DNA of 64,000 bases, taken from the NCBI GenBank assembly GCA_023412495.1, contig JAEYNP010000045.1:10392-74391 (forward strand), written 5' to 3'. The notes beneath the pieces are model-generated. The model had not been told where the DNA came from, made no database searches, and saw only the letters and a list, made by a program, of their open reading frames with translations. Below are positions 33,817 to 44,347 of the stretch, piece by piece. This DNA is from Pseudomonadota bacterium (GTDB lineage: Bacteria > Desulfobacterota > Desulfobulbia > Desulfobulbales > Desulfocapsaceae). A program made the translations under genes and the position numbers. How positions within the stretch are numbered: position 1 is the first letter of the stretch; every line of letters starts with the position of its first letter.

Positions 33817-36522
33817 ATGCGTCTCATCACCACTCACCATAATGCCGACTTCGACGGTCTTGCGGCCCTCATCGCCGCCCAGAAGATCTACCCGGACGCA
33901 GTCATGGCCTTTGCCGGCTCGCAGGAGCGGAATGTGCGTGAATTCATTTCACAAAGCCTCCTCTACAGCTACGATTTCAGAAAGCTGAAGGATATCGACA
34001 TTCAGGCGATCGACACCCTTATCCTGGTCGACACCCGTTCTTCCGAGCGTATCGGCCAACTGGCCGAATGTTTGAAAAACCCCGGCTTGAAAATCCATAT
34101 TTACGATCATCATCCCCAAAATGAAGAAGACCTGACCGGCGAGGTGGAAGTGATCGAGGATGTGGGCTCCACGACCACCATTTTCATGAATATCCTGCGG
34201 GAGCAGCAAATAAACATAACCCCGGCCGAGGCGACCATCTTCGCACTCGGGATCTACGAGGACACCGGGTCGCTCACCCACCTGACCACCACCCCGGAAG
34301 ACCTCCGGGCCGCCGCCTGGCTGGTCGAAAAGGGCGCCAAGCTCGATCAGGTGGCCCAGTTCATCACCCACGAGCTGACGTCGAGCCAGATCGGGATCCT
34401 CCACGAGCTGATGAAGAATGCCAAGCAGTACAATATCCAGGGCATTCCCTTGGTGGTGGTGACCCATTCCCTGCCGGAGTACGTCGACGAGTTCGCCCTC
34501 ATCGTCCGGCGGTTCATGGCCATGGAGAACCTCAACGTCCTCTTTGCCCTGATCTCCATGGGCGGGCGGATCTACCTCATCGCCCGCAGCCGGATCGCCG
34601 ACGTCAACGTCGGCATCATCGCCCGCGATCTCGACGGCGGCGGCCATGCCACCGCGGCCTCGGCGACCCTGAAGGACCTGACCCTCATCGAGGCGCAGGA
34701 AAAGCTCATCCACACCCTGCACCGTCATATCCGCCCGCAACCCATAGCGAGCGAGATGATGTCCAAGCCCGCCATCACCGTACTGCCGGACGCCACCATC
34801 GCCGAGGCCCAGGCACTGCTCACCCGCTACAACATCACCGCGGCGCCGGTGCGGGAGGATATCCGCACCGCCAAGGACGCCACCCACTCCATCCTCGGCA
34901 TCATCACCCGGCAGATCCTGGAAAAGGCGGCTCACCATAACCTCAGCGACCGGCCGGTCAGCGAATTCATGACCACCGACGTCAAGACGCTGCCGCTGGG
35001 CGCCACGCTCGCCGACATCCAGGAACTGATCATCGAAAACCGCCAGCGGCTGGTCCCCATCGTCCAGAACCGGGCCCTGATCGGCATCATCACCCGCACC
35101 GATCTCCTGAACCGCCTGGTCAACGATCCAGCCCATCTGCCGAAGAACCTGCTCCACGAGTCCGAGCACCCGTCGCTCGCCCGGATGCGCAACCTGACGT
35201 CACTCCTGGTCGAATGCCTCGACCGGAGCATGATCCAGCTGCTGCAGAGAATCGGCGAGGTGGCCAACAAGCTCGGCTGCAACGCCTTTGCCGTGGGCGG
35301 CTTCGTCCGGGACCTGTTGCTCAAGAAACCGAACCTCGATCTGGACATCGTAGTGGAAGGCGACGGCATCGAATTCGCCAAGGCGCTGGCCCACCATCTG
35401 CATGGCCGGTACCGGACCCACGAGCGCTTCAAAACCGCCGTGGTGCTCATGCCGAACGGTTTCAAGATCGACATCGCCACCGCCCGGCTCGAGTACTATG
35501 AGTATCCGGCCGCCATGCCGACCGTGGAGCTGTCATCGATCAAGCTCGACCTGTACCGGCGCGATTTCACCATCAACGCCATGGCCATCCATCTCAATCC
35601 GGAGCATTTCGGCACCCTGATCGACTTCTTCAACTGCCAGAACGACCTCAAGCAGAAGACCATCAAGGTCCTGCACAACCTGAGTTTCGTCGAGGACCCG
35701 AGCCGGATCTTCCGGGCGATCCGCTTCGAGAAACGGATGGAGTTCCAGATCTCGCCGCACACCCGGCGGCTGATCGTCAACGCCGTCAACATGAAGCTCT
35801 TCGGCAAGACCGCCGACTCGCGTTTTCTGGCGGAGTTGAAAATCATCATGTCCGAGGAGAATCCCCTGCCGGCGATCCAGCGGCTGGAGGAATTCGACCT
35901 TTTCCAGTTCCTCTGGCCCGACCTCCGTCCCCACTACAAGTTCGACCGGCGCTTCCTGCACGTGCTCACCCAGGCCCAGCTGGCCATTTCCTGGTTTAAG
36001 CTGCTCTATCTGGACAATACCTGCCAGAACTGGATGGTCTATCTGCTGGCGATCATGTCGCGCTCCAGGCTCGCGGAACTCGACGCCTTCTGCCGGCGGT
36101 TCGAGGAATCCCCCAAGACCACCGAATTTCTGCTGGCGCAGAAGGAAATGGCGGAAGAGGCCGCGAACCAGCTGGCCCGCGAGAACAGCAGCATGAAAAA
36201 CAGCCGGATCGTCGAGCTGCTTCATGAGATCGCCATCGAAGGCCTTCTCTACATCATGGCCATCGCCCGGAAAAACAGCGTCAAGAAGGCTGTCTCCCAT
36301 TACGTGACCACGCTGCAGAACATCGAGCCGTTTCTCTCCGGCAAGGACCTGATCAAGATGGGCTACACCCCCGGCCCCGAATTCAAGAAAATCCTGAGCT
36401 TCCTGAAAAACAACCGGCTCGACGATCAGGTGCACGACCGGGAAGAGGAGATCGCCCTGCTCAAAAAGAACTTTCCTCTCCCGAAAGGAAATCCCGAGGC
36501 GCCGAAGCCCCCGGCAAAGTAA
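33817..36522 (+). CDS. DHH-CBS-CBS-tRNA nucleotidyltransferase fusion (probable A-adding enzyme)
   Basis: A 901-residue multidomain protein. Residues 1-320 form a DHH/DHHA1 phosphoesterase-like part (THHNADFDGLAALI, DTRSSERIG, IYDHHPQNEED, LDGGGHATAASATL). Then come two CBS domains (MMSKPAITVLPDATIAEAQA; FMTTDVKTLPLGATLADIQE), and from about residue 475 the class II nucleotidyltransferase core (FAVGGFVRDLLL, LDLDIVVEGDG, RDFTINAMAIHL, EDPSRIFRAIRFEKRM). Bacterial homologues with this layout add the A, or CCA, to tRNA 3' ends; the DHH and CBS roles are unclear. The ATG at 33817 gives the proper DHH start. No neighbour suggests a pathway. Confidence 0.9.
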   Translation: MRLITTHHNADFDGLAALIAAQKIYPDAVMAFAGSQERNVREFISQSLLYSYDFRKLKDIDIQAIDTLILVDTRSSERIGQLAECLKNPGLKIHIYDHHPQNEEDLTGEVEVIEDVGSTTTIFMNILREQQINITPAEATIFALGIYEDTGSLTHLTTTPEDLRAAAWLVEKGAKLDQVAQFITHELTSSQIGILHELMKNAKQYNIQGIPLVVVTHSLPEYVDEFALIVRRFMAMENLNVLFALISMGGRIYLIARSRIADVNVGIIARDLDGGGHATAASATLKDLTLIEAQEKLIHTLHRHIRPQPIASEMMSKPAITVLPDATIAEAQALLTRYNITAAPVREDIRTAKDATHSILGIITRQILEKAAHHNLSDRPVSEFMTTDVKTLPLGATLADIQELIIENRQRLVPIVQNRALIGIITRTDLLNRLVNDPAHLPKNLLHESEHPSLARMRNLTSLLVECLDRSMIQLLQRIGEVANKLGCNAFAVGGFVRDLLLKKPNLDLDIVVEGDGIEFAKALAHHLHGRYRTHERFKTAVVLMPNGFKIDIATARLEYYEYPAAMPTVELSSIKLDLYRRDFTINAMAIHLNPEHFGTLIDFFNCQNDLKQKTIKVLHNLSFVEDPSRIFRAIRFEKRMEFQISPHTRRLIVNAVNMKLFGKTADSRFLAELKIIMSEENPLPAIQRLEEFDLFQFLWPDLRPHYKFDRRFLHVLTQAQLAISWFKLLYLDNTCQNWMVYLLAIMSRSRLAELDAFCRRFEESPKTTEFLLAQKEMAEEAANQLARENSSMKNSRIVELLHEIAIEGLLYIMAIARKNSVKKAVSHYVTTLQNIEPFLSGKDLIKMGYTPGPEFKKILSFLKNNRLDDQVHDREEEIALLKKNFPLPKGNPEAPKPPAK

Positions 36523-36534
36523 TGGCGGTATCCG

Positions 36535-37149
36535 CTATTTCGCCTTGCCTTCCCGAGGCCTGTAGAAGAGGTGGTCCCCGACATCCGCCGTCCTGCTGTA
36601 CTTTTCGGCCCACTCGGGGGAGACCCGGCGGTGGTGGAAGTAGAGGGCGCCGCCGGTCCTGTCCTTCAACTGCCCATTGAGCGCCTTTCTGGCGATCTCC
36701 TTGGCCACGGCATGTCGTTTCTCCTCCTCCACGTCGTCCGGCCGGCCATCGCACCACCATGAGAACTGGCAGGCGCCCTTCTCGCTGCCCTCTTTGACCA
36801 CACCGCAGACCGTATCCGGAAAGCCCTCGTGGCCGAGCCGGTTCATGACCACCCCGGCGATCGCCTCCATGCCGTCAGCTTCCTCGCCCTTGGCCTCCCA
36901 GTACACGGTGCGGGCAAGGCAGGTGATAGCGTCATCCAGAGGTTCCCCGCCCGTCGGATCAACGACCTGGGCTTCTGCCCTGGTAATGACCGCGGAGGGA
37001 GGCGATTCTTCCGATCCCCCTGGCGCCGCCAGCCGTTCCAGGATCACGGCCTTGTCCTCGGCTTCTTCCGCCTGCCCGTCCCGACCGGCCACAGCCGCCC
37101 CCCCGGCAGACAAAATTGTCGCTAAGAAAAGAGATATCAGCAAGCGCAT
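36535..37149 (-). CDS. Exported cell wall hydrolase, SleB/Hydrolase_2 family
   Basis: A 204-residue protein: signal MRLLISLFLATILSAGGAAVA, a low-complexity linker, and from about residue 78 the cell wall hydrolase domain CLARTVYWEAKGEEADGMEA, NRLGHEGFPDTVCGVV, CQFSWWCDG, ALYFHHRRVSPEWAEKYSRT. The catalytic Glu of the family sits in YWEA. It would cleave peptidoglycan in the periplasm. The start has GAGGAGG before it. A hypothetical gene lies just upstream on the same strand. Confidence 0.9.
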   Translation of the reverse strand: MRLLISLFLATILSAGGAAVAGRDGQAEEAEDKAVILERLAAPGGSEESPPSAVITRAEAQVVDPTGGEPLDDAITCLARTVYWEAKGEEADGMEAIAGVVMNRLGHEGFPDTVCGVVKEGSEKGACQFSWWCDGRPDDVEEEKRHAVAKEIARKALNGQLKDRTGGALYFHHRRVSPEWAEKYSRTADVGDHLFYRPREGKAK

Positions 37150-37161
37150 GGCCCAACCTCC

Positions 37162-37425
37162 TCACCACGCCTTCGCCCCGCCTGTCACCAACTGCGCAGC
37201 CCGACGAAGGCGACCGGAGAGCAGTTCGGCCTCCGGCCCCCTGAGCCCCGTCCACTCCACGCCGCATTGGAATTTCTCGATCTCCGGCCGCCAGTAATCC
37301 TCGTACTCGCTATCCGCGACGAGTATGGCCTTGGCCGCCGCATCCGATTCGGGGTTGCCGGCCTCGAAATAGTCGATCAGGGTGTTGAGCACCCGCTGTA
37401 TTTTCTTGGTTTCTTCGGTATCCAC
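37162..37425 (-). CDS. Small hypothetical protein, 87 residues
   Basis: Not recognised. It is soluble and helical (TKKIQRVLNTLIDYFEAGN, then SEYEDYWRPEIEKFQCGVEW). The GTG at 37425 is preferred as start because AAGGAG stands seven bases before it; the open frame extends to 37515 but has no site. It is 12 bp upstream of the cell wall hydrolase gene and probably co-transcribed with it. Composition matches its neighbours. Confidence 0.65.
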   Translation of the reverse strand: MDTEETKKIQRVLNTLIDYFEAGNPESDAAAKAILVADSEYEDYWRPEIEKFQCGVEWTGLRGPEAELLSGRLRRAAQLVTGGAKAW

Positions 37426-37521
37426 AGGGCTTCTCCTTCTCGAAACGATCAGGCGGGAGGCGGATATAATGCCCCCCGCCTTTGACAGATCTCGAAGCCA
37501 TTCTACCAACAGCAAGCGAGA

Positions 37522-38616
37522 CTAACGGCCAAAGAGCTTCACGAATCGGCCGAGGCCCTCCTTTTCAAGATCCGCCGCCGGCACGAAACGCAGGGCGGCG
37601 GAATTGATGCAGTACCGGAGTCCCGTCGGCGGCGGGCCATCATCGAAGACGTGACCAAGATGGGAATTTCCCTCCCTGGACCGGACCTCCGTCCGCACCG
37701 TAAAGAGATGCCGATCCTCCTTCTCGATAATATTTTCCTTAACTATCGGCCGGGTGAAACTCGGCCAGCCTGTGCCGGAATCGAATTTATCAAGGGAGGA
37801 AAACAAGGGCTCGCCCGAGACGATATCGACGTAGATGCCTGCCTCCTTATTGTTCCAGTACTCGTTGTTGAAGGGCGGTTCGGTGCCCTCCTCCTGCGTC
37901 ACCTTGTACTGCAGGGGAGAAAGCCGTTTCTTCAGGTCTTCCTTGCTTGCCTGTTCCATATTCATATTTCCTTCAATGCTGCCTTTGCTCCAGTCGACGC
38001 TTGAGAGAAAGTCATCCCTGCCCGACCTGCTGCGGTAGAAAGAGTAGCGGATGGGATTCTTCTTATAATAATCCTGATGGTACTCCTCCGCCGGGTAAAA
38101 GACGGCGTACGGCAGGATCGGAGTGACGATGGGGGATTTAAAGATCTGCCGGGCCTCGAGCTCCGCCTTCGACTCTTCGGCCAGCCGGCGCTGCTCATCG
38201 CTTGCGTAGAAGATCGCCGTGGTATAGGCGTGGCCGCGGTCGACGAACTGGCCCCCGGCGTCGGTCGGGTTCACCTGCCGCCAATACACGTCGAGCAACT
38301 GTCGGTAGCTCACTTTCCCGGGGTCGTAGGTGATTTCCACAACCTCGATATGCCCGGCTGCGGAGTAATCTTCGTAGGTGGGATTTTTTGTCGTCCCCCC
38401 GGCATAGCCGGAGACCACCGCGATGACCCCGTCGAGCTGCTCGAAGGGCTTCTCCATGCACCAGAAACAGCCGCCGGCGAACATGGCCTTCTCCACCGCC
38501 CCGCGCATCTGCTTTTCCGGCTCGCCGGCCGTCACTCGGGAGGTCATTTTTTCGGCGGCAAAAGTTACCAGACCTACCAGGGCCAGGAGGCCCGTTATGA
38601 TAATGAGAGTTTTCAT
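37522..38616 (-). CDS. msrAB: Exported bifunctional peptide methionine sulfoxide reductase MsrA-MsrB
   Basis: A 364-residue fusion that repairs oxidised methionine. A signal or anchor helix ([17 protein letters not shown]) is followed by MsrA from about residue 43 with [14 protein letters not shown] (catalytic Cys50) and [16 protein letters not shown]. The MsrB domain starts near 225 ([19 protein letters not shown]) and has [12 protein letters not shown] and [11 protein letters not shown] (catalytic Cys336). The CxxC zinc pairs of some MsrB proteins are absent. Together with the periplasmic thiol proteins at 23-24 kb this points to envelope oxidative repair. The order MsrA-MsrB is common. Confidence 0.95.
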   Translation of the reverse strand: MKTLIIITGLLALVGLVTFAAEKMTSRVTAGEPEKQMRGAVEKAMFAGGCFWCMEKPFEQLDGVIAVVSGYAGGTTKNPTYEDYSAAGHIEVVEITYDPGKVSYRQLLDVYWRQVNPTDAGGQFVDRGHAYTTAIFYASDEQRRLAEESKAELEARQIFKSPIVTPILPYAVFYPAEEYHQDYYKKNPIRYSFYRSRSGRDDFLSSVDWSKGSIEGNMNMEQASKEDLKKRLSPLQYKVTQEEGTEPPFNNEYWNNKEAGIYVDIVSGEPLFSSLDKFDSGTGWPSFTRPIVKENIIEKEDRHLFTVRTEVRSREGNSHLGHVFDDGPPPTGLRYCINSAALRFVPAADLEKEGLGRFVKLFGR

Positions 38617-38825
38617 TTTCGTTTTGCCTCTTGAGTTATTTCTTCCGTCTTCAGTGACTTTTTGAGAAGTACTGGTTCATGTCCGGTAAGGAACATTCCT
38701 CAACAAAAGGAGTTCCTCCCTGCAGAGAAAGATAAGCAGCCGCTGTAAAGGAAAAACGAGAGAATGATACGATTGGGTAAAGAAAAATCAGTGCGATGTT
38801 TTCCGCAGCCTCCCCATGCTGCGAA

Positions 38826-40700
38826 TCATTGGTCGGTCCCGGCCAAAGGCAGAAGGAGATGAAGGCAGGCGCCTCCTCCGTTTTCCTTGTTCTTGGCGTA
38901 GAGGCTTCCTTTGAGTGCGTTGACTGTGTTGGCGCTCCAGTGCAGACCCAGGCCGGAACTCCTCTTTTTGGTGGAAAAGTTACGTTCGAAGACTCGGTCG
39001 AGGTGCTCTTCCTCGATGCCCATCCCATTGTCTTCGAAGAAAAAATGAACCATGGGAATGCCTTCCACCGCTTCCCGCACGGCCCGGACCAACAGTCGGC
39101 CGTCCTCGACGCCGCGCTCCATGATCGATTCCGCCGCATTGATCATGAGATTGACGACCACCTGCTGGAGGGCTGCTCGGGAAGAGAGCACCGGTCCGAC
39201 TCCCCGCACCCCGGGATCTATCTCGACGGCCATCGCGGCGCGCATCGGTGCGGCCATGGACTGCTCGGCCCTGGAGACGATACAGGCCATATCCAGAGGC
39301 TCCAGGATCCGTGCCGCCCTGGCGTAATGGCTCTGATCGGCGAGAATCTGCTGAACATACTGAATCTGGCGAGCAAAGTCCGCCACATGCTTCTTGGACC
39401 GCTCGATCTTTTCGGCCATTTCCGCGCCGGCCCGGACCACGAATCGGGCGAGTTCCTCCCGACGGTTCCCAGTCGTTGCCGGGTCAGCCAGTTCCGGGAT
39501 GGCCGTCTTCAACTCCTCCACGGAGGCTGCCTGCAGTTCATCCTTGAGATTGGCGCTCCCCACCTGTAGTGGAACCATGGCATTGCCGATGTTGTGCAGA
39601 ACTCCGCCGGCCATTTCGGCAACCCCTGCCTGGAAGCTTTGGTCCACCAGCTTCTTGCGGGCCTCTGCCAGACGGCCTATCATCTGATCGAAGGCCTTGG
39701 CCAGCACCCCGATCTCGTCCTTGCGCTCAAAGTCCAGTCGGCTGCGTAGGTTGTCCGTTTCGCCCAGGGAGACGGTGTGGCGGGTGAGACGGGCGAGTGG
39801 GGTGAGAATAGTGTTGTGCAGCATGAAGAGAAGAAGGCCGGCCACCAGCAGCCCGGCGCAGCTTAGCGTCACCGTGGCGAGCAGCACGGCAGCCCTGCCC
39901 CGCGCCACGACCTCACGCGGTGCATCCACCCGTACCTGCAGGAAAGGGCGGCCATGGATGTCGGCAAGGATGGTGGACGACTCCAGCACGTTCCGGGTCT
40001 CCTTGAGCAGGATCGGCGAGTGGGAAAAACCGTGGGCCAATTCCGGGGCCCAATCCGGAACCGGCTCCCCGTCCGGAATGATCGAAACGGACAGCTGCAG
40101 TCGAAGCTGGTCCGCCATCCGCGTGACGGCCTCGATATCCAGAAACCGTCCCAGCACGAAAGAGCCGCTGGCCGGTCCCGTACGCTCATTGGTAAGGATG
40201 TTTTTGGCATGCAGCATCAGGGGCCCGTTCTCGGTAGGGACGAATCCGGCAACTTCTCCGATTGGTTGGGACAACTGGCGCAGGGGGTGTCCAGCCGACA
40301 GCTTTGGGGCGGAGAGGTCGCCGAAGTCGAGCTCTTCTCCCGACCCGCCCAAGGACTTGCCCCAGAGCATTTTCCCATCCTGATCATATATATTCATCAA
40401 GTTGAGCTTGATGTTCAGCAAGGCATTTTCGTCCAAGGTTGTCTTCAGAAACTCCGGATTGCGGCCGGCGGCAAAATGGTACAGGTCGTCCCAGTACGCC
40501 CAATCGGAGGCGGTTGTGCTCAGGGTCTGAAACTCGCGGCTGAGGGATCCGAGAACCATCCCCATGTTATTCACGGCCCTTTCACGCTCCAGTTCACGGA
40601 AGCTCGACATGACGACCAGTTCCTGGACGATCAGATGCATCGCGCCAGAAAAGACAAAGACAGCGAAGATTATGGCGATGGTCTTTTTCTTCAGCGACAT
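38826..40700 (-). CDS. Sensor histidine kinase with CHASE4-like periplasmic domain and HAMP
   Basis: A 624-residue kinase. Helix 1 (TIAIIFAVFVFSGAMHLIV) is followed by a periplasmic CHASE4-like domain (STTASDWAYWDDLYHFAAGR, the D-W-x-x-W-D signature) and helix 2 (LLATVTLSCAGLLVAGLLLF). A HAMP domain follows, then a HisKA-like helix GGVLHNIGNAMVPLQV with the His, and a HATPase domain (NLMINAAESIME, FFEDNGMGIEEEHLDRVFER, KRSSGLGLHWSANTVNAL). The G-V-L-H-N-I-G-N acceptor sequence is a known variant. No adjacent regulator. The ATG at 40700 is chosen over 40733 from the transmembrane start. Confidence 0.92.
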   Translation of the reverse strand: MSLKKKTIAIIFAVFVFSGAMHLIVQELVVMSSFRELERERAVNNMGMVLGSLSREFQTLSTTASDWAYWDDLYHFAAGRNPEFLKTTLDENALLNIKLNLMNIYDQDGKMLWGKSLGGSGEELDFGDLSAPKLSAGHPLRQLSQPIGEVAGFVPTENGPLMLHAKNILTNERTGPASGSFVLGRFLDIEAVTRMADQLRLQLSVSIIPDGEPVPDWAPELAHGFSHSPILLKETRNVLESSTILADIHGRPFLQVRVDAPREVVARGRAAVLLATVTLSCAGLLVAGLLLFMLHNTILTPLARLTRHTVSLGETDNLRSRLDFERKDEIGVLAKAFDQMIGRLAEARKKLVDQSFQAGVAEMAGGVLHNIGNAMVPLQVGSANLKDELQAASVEELKTAIPELADPATTGNRREELARFVVRAGAEMAEKIERSKKHVADFARQIQYVQQILADQSHYARAARILEPLDMACIVSRAEQSMAAPMRAAMAVEIDPGVRGVGPVLSSRAALQQVVVNLMINAAESIMERGVEDGRLLVRAVREAVEGIPMVHFFFEDNGMGIEEEHLDRVFERNFSTKKRSSGLGLHWSANTVNALKGSLYAKNKENGGGACLHLLLPLAGTDQ

Positions 40701-41251
40701 TGAAAATCCTTTGTGCGCACAAGCAGAATACAACGCATAATTATCTTAAAAACCTTCCTGTTACGAGATAAACTCCGCCAAATGAAGCAAAAATATTCCA
40801 AAAAGGCAAGAGCCGAATTATGTTGGGAAAAAATTCTTTCTTTTCGCCAGGCCCAAAAAAAAGAGTCCGACTGCAACTCCATCTATTGCAACTTCATCTA
40901 TTCTTGGTGCGCCGGATCGATAATCTCTCTTGAACCGGCTTCGTGCCCAGCCACGGGCTCTCTGAAGGTCTCCTGTTTTATATTCGAACACCTTTGCAAA
41001 ATCACGAGTGAGGAGGTAAAATCCCAACCATTATATTGATCTTTAATTCTCTGAAAATGCGCTGACGAGTCTCGTGTCAAGTCTTTGATGTCGCAGGATC
41101 CGAGCAGCAATTGACCTGCCCCGTTCCACTCCGCGAATGAAAGATCCACCCCCAGCAGGCTGAACGGCTACGCCGGTGAGCCTGAGAGCCGAGGGGTCGT
41201 GAGTGAAATATCCAGGGCGGAACCGGGTGAAAATGCTCGAAAGGAGGTTCT
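40701..41251. other. 550-bp gap upstream of the sugar dehydrogenase gene
   Basis: No gene recognised. A hairpin at 41156-41184 (CAGGCT...AGCCTG with an inner ACGGC-TAC-GCCGGT pairing) lies 70 bp before the next start and may be part of its leader. The centre is AT-rich with short meaningless frames. Confidence 0.45.
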
Positions 41252-42601
41252 ATGCCGGTGAGGAGTTTTCTGTCGTGCTGCTTCTTGCTCTTGATGGTCT
41301 GGGGCTGTTCTCATGAGGCTCAACTGCCGGTTTCCGCAGGCGTCGGAAACGATCCTGTCCTTCCGCCGCCACCTCCGAAACACCTGATTCCTACCGTGAA
41401 CATTGCTCCGGCAATAGGCTGGCCGAGTGGCGCCAAACCTTTGGCGGCCGAAGGCTTGACGGTCACCGCCTTTGCCGGAAACCTCGACCACCCGCGCTGG
41501 GTCTTCGTGCTTCCCAACGGCGATGTGCTGGTTGCCGAAACCGATGCCCCTCCCAAACCCGAGGATTACAAGGGGGTAAAGGGCTGGATCATGAAAAAGG
41601 CAATGAAGAAAGCCGGGTCGGGCGGCCCCAGCGCCAATCGCATAACCCTTTTACGGGACAGCGACGGCGACGGCAGCGCCGAGTTCCGCACCGTTTTTCT
41701 CGAGGGACTTCACTCCCCCTTCGGCATGGAACTGGTGGGGAACGATTTCTATGTGGCCAATACCGATGCGGTGATGCGCTTCACCTATCGTGACGGCCAG
41801 ACTCGAATAACAGAGCCGGGCGTCAAGATCACGGATCTGCCGGCCGGCCCTATCAACCGCCACTGGACCCGCAACATTATTGCCGATCGGGACGGGAAGT
41901 CGCTCTTTGTGACTGTCGGATCGAACAGCAATGTCGGCGAAAAAGGCTTGGATAAGGAAGAGGGGCGCGCCGCCGTCTGGAAGCTTGACCTCGCAACGGG
42001 CCAAAAACGCATCTTTGCCTCCGGCCTGCGCAACCCCAACGGACTGGCCTGGGAATTTGACAACGGGCAACTGTGGACGGTCGTCAACGAACGAGACGAA
42101 CTTGGCAGCGATCTCGTCCCCGATTTCATGACCGCTGTTCGCGAGGACGGATTTTACGGCTGGCCCTACAGCTATTTCGGCGGACATGTCGATCAGCGGG
42201 TGAAACCGCAACGTCCGGAATTGGTGGCACAGGCTATCATTCCCGATTACGCCCTGGGCAATCACACCGCGTGCCTGGGTCTGGCCTCTTCGCGGGGAGC
42301 AAATTTGACGGAGCGATTCGGCAACGGCATGTTCGTGGGCCAACACGGGTCGTGGAACAGGGAACCTCCCAGCGGCTATAAGGTGATATTCGTGCCCTTT
42401 CACCAGGGCAGGCCGAACGGTTCTCCCGTCGATGTCCTGACCGGTTTCCTCAGTGAAAAAGGCGATGCCATGGGCCGCCCGGTCGGTGTGGCGATCGACC
42501 GGCGCGGTGCCCTGCTGGTAGCTGACGATGTCGGCAACATCATTTGGAGAGTCGCGGGGAACCAGCAGCACAAGAGCTTTCAGCCCCTCTCATCGCAATA
42601 A
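41252..42601 (+). CDS. PQQ-type sugar (sorbosone/glucose) dehydrogenase lipoprotein
   Basis: A 449-residue secreted beta-propeller protein. The N-terminus [14 protein letters not shown] contains a lipobox (VWGC). The propeller has [53 protein letters not shown] and [20 protein letters not shown], as in L-sorbosone and soluble glucose dehydrogenase-like proteins. Whether it binds pyrroloquinoline quinone here is open: no pqq genes are seen. Ribosome site AAAGGAGG. The gene stands alone. Confidence 0.88.
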   Translation: MPVRSFLSCCFLLLMVWGCSHEAQLPVSAGVGNDPVLPPPPPKHLIPTVNIAPAIGWPSGAKPLAAEGLTVTAFAGNLDHPRWVFVLPNGDVLVAETDAPPKPEDYKGVKGWIMKKAMKKAGSGGPSANRITLLRDSDGDGSAEFRTVFLEGLHSPFGMELVGNDFYVANTDAVMRFTYRDGQTRITEPGVKITDLPAGPINRHWTRNIIADRDGKSLFVTVGSNSNVGEKGLDKEEGRAAVWKLDLATGQKRIFASGLRNPNGLAWEFDNGQLWTVVNERDELGSDLVPDFMTAVREDGFYGWPYSYFGGHVDQRVKPQRPELVAQAIIPDYALGNHTACLGLASSRGANLTERFGNGMFVGQHGSWNREPPSGYKVIFVPFHQGRPNGSPVDVLTGFLSEKGDAMGRPVGVAIDRRGALLVADDVGNIIWRVAGNQQHKSFQPLSSQ

Positions 42602-42928
42602 TTATAGCCATACTGATAGTTCGAAATCGGACTTGAATGATCCTCCAAAAATCCGAGGGTATTGCGGAACCTCGCCCAATACAACAAACATGTAATAAAT
42701 GGATGCCCATCCAGACATTTTTGTCCAGCCTCTGTAGCGAAAGCAAAAAAACCCCTCTTATTGGTGAGTCAACAACCTGATAATAAAGTATTTTTCAAGA
42801 GTGATATAAACGCATCAGGCTGGTCCAAGAGTTGCGATGGGAAAGAACCGGCAAGAGCTGCCGGATTTGATCAGCCTGCCAGCACGGGCAGAGGGTATGG
42901 AATACTTTGGTATTAAAGGAAATGAGAC
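42602..42928. other. 330-bp gap before the chemoreceptor gene
   Basis: Nothing recognised apart from a good ribosome site (AAAGGAAATGAG) at the right end. Confidence 0.45.
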
Positions 42929-44347
42929 ATGTATAGCTTTTTCAGACGGGCAACCAGGGAACTGCTTGAAAATGAGGTCAGGGCAATAAGGGCTTCCCTC
43001 GATGGCAAATGGGACCTCAACGAAAAATTTTCATTGCCGGGTGAAGGGCCGGCAAAAATCCTTGTCGACGGCCTCAACCAGATCTTCTCCCGACTGGTCG
43101 GCTTTGTTACCGTATTAACAAGAAAAAGTGTTGAAATGGCAACCATTGCCCCGCTCACCCGGGCCATATCCCGGAAGGTTCTCAGTTCGGCCGAATCACT
43201 GTCCGCAAAAGCCGAACAGATTGAAGGTGCCTGTCAGGATCTGGCCGGCGGCATAGGAAGATCTTCGGAGAGCGCAAATCAGGCCCTGGAACAATCGTCC
43301 TTCATTATCACCGAAATCTCCCAGGCCAAGGTCCTGACCAACCAGGCTTTCGATCGCATGCAGGCGATGGGCAGCGACGTGAGGCAGCTCTCGATTTCCA
43401 TCGATGCCCTCGATCAGCGATCACGGTCCATCGGTTCGATCATCGAATCCATTTCCGACATCGCCGAGAATACCGGATTGCTCTCGTTGAACGCCTTCAT
43501 CGAGGCTGCCAGGGCCGGGGAGCACGGCGCCGGTTTCAGCGTCATTTCCAGGGAAATCCGCCAACTCTCCCAAGAAACCTCCAGTGCGGCCAAGGAGGTT
43601 AAAGAGTCCCTTCTCGCCATCAGCGAACTGATCAAGGAAACCGTCTCGGCAGTCTCCCGGGTGAGAGAGGGCGTGGGCTCGGGCCTGCAGGTCAGCGAGA
43701 ATGCAACCTCGGCCCTGGAAAAGGTAAGCCGGGAACACCACCGGTTTCACACCCACCTCGAATCGGTTATCAGCGTGGTCAAGGATCAGAAGGATTCGGT
43801 AGCCCTGGTTTCCAGAGATATCGCCACGATCACCTCAGTCGGCAAGGAAGGGATCTCCGACAGCAAGAGACTCGCCGAACTCGCGGAGAAAATCAATCTG
43901 CTGACCGAAGAGCAGCTCATGGCCACCGGCATATTCATCCTCCCCCAATATCGCAAGGCGGAGGCGGATGTGGTCGCCATGGCGAAAGACCCGGATATCC
44001 GCGCCCTGGGTGGCGCCGTTGACGAGGCCCTGCACAAAAGGATCCGAACGCTCCCTTACCTTGAGTTGGTCTACCTCACCGACAGGAACGGACGGCAGAT
44101 CTCCAGCAACATCTTCCGAAAAGAAGAGGCAATTGTGCGTGACGAAGAGGCAAAAGGGAAAAACTGGGCGCAAAGGCCCTGGTTTCACAATGTCATTCAA
44201 AAACAGAGACCGTTCATTTCGGATATCTATGTCTCAAACGCCACAAACTCATTCTGCATGACTATTTCCACCCCGGTGTTCCACAACTCGGAACTGGTCG
44301 GCGTTCTCGGCGCCGATATCAATTTTGAAGACCTGTTGAATATCTGA
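42929..44347 (+). CDS. Soluble methyl-accepting chemotaxis-type protein with C-terminal Cache-like domain
   Basis: A 472-residue protein with no transmembrane helix. The N-terminal 70 residues are unassigned. The signalling domain runs from about 75 to 330, with the hairpin tip GLLSLNAFIEAARAGEHGAG (in place of the usual ALNAAIEAARAGE) and long coiled coils. The last 130 residues (MAKDPDIRALGGAVDEA, YLTDRNGRQISSNIF, WFHNVIQKQRPFISDIYVS, TISTPVFHNSELVGVLGADI) resemble a Cache sensor half, a domain normally outside the cell. Here it would sense in the cytoplasm. No che genes are adjacent. Confidence 0.87.
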   Translation: MYSFFRRATRELLENEVRAIRASLDGKWDLNEKFSLPGEGPAKILVDGLNQIFSRLVGFVTVLTRKSVEMATIAPLTRAISRKVLSSAESLSAKAEQIEGACQDLAGGIGRSSESANQALEQSSFIITEISQAKVLTNQAFDRMQAMGSDVRQLSISIDALDQRSRSIGSIIESISDIAENTGLLSLNAFIEAARAGEHGAGFSVISREIRQLSQETSSAAKEVKESLLAISELIKETVSAVSRVREGVGSGLQVSENATSALEKVSREHHRFHTHLESVISVVKDQKDSVALVSRDIATITSVGKEGISDSKRLAELAEKINLLTEEQLMATGIFILPQYRKAEADVVAMAKDPDIRALGGAVDEALHKRIRTLPYLELVYLTDRNGRQISSNIFRKEEAIVRDEEAKGKNWAQRPWFHNVIQKQRPFISDIYVSNATNSFCMTISTPVFHNSELVGVLGADINFEDLLNI

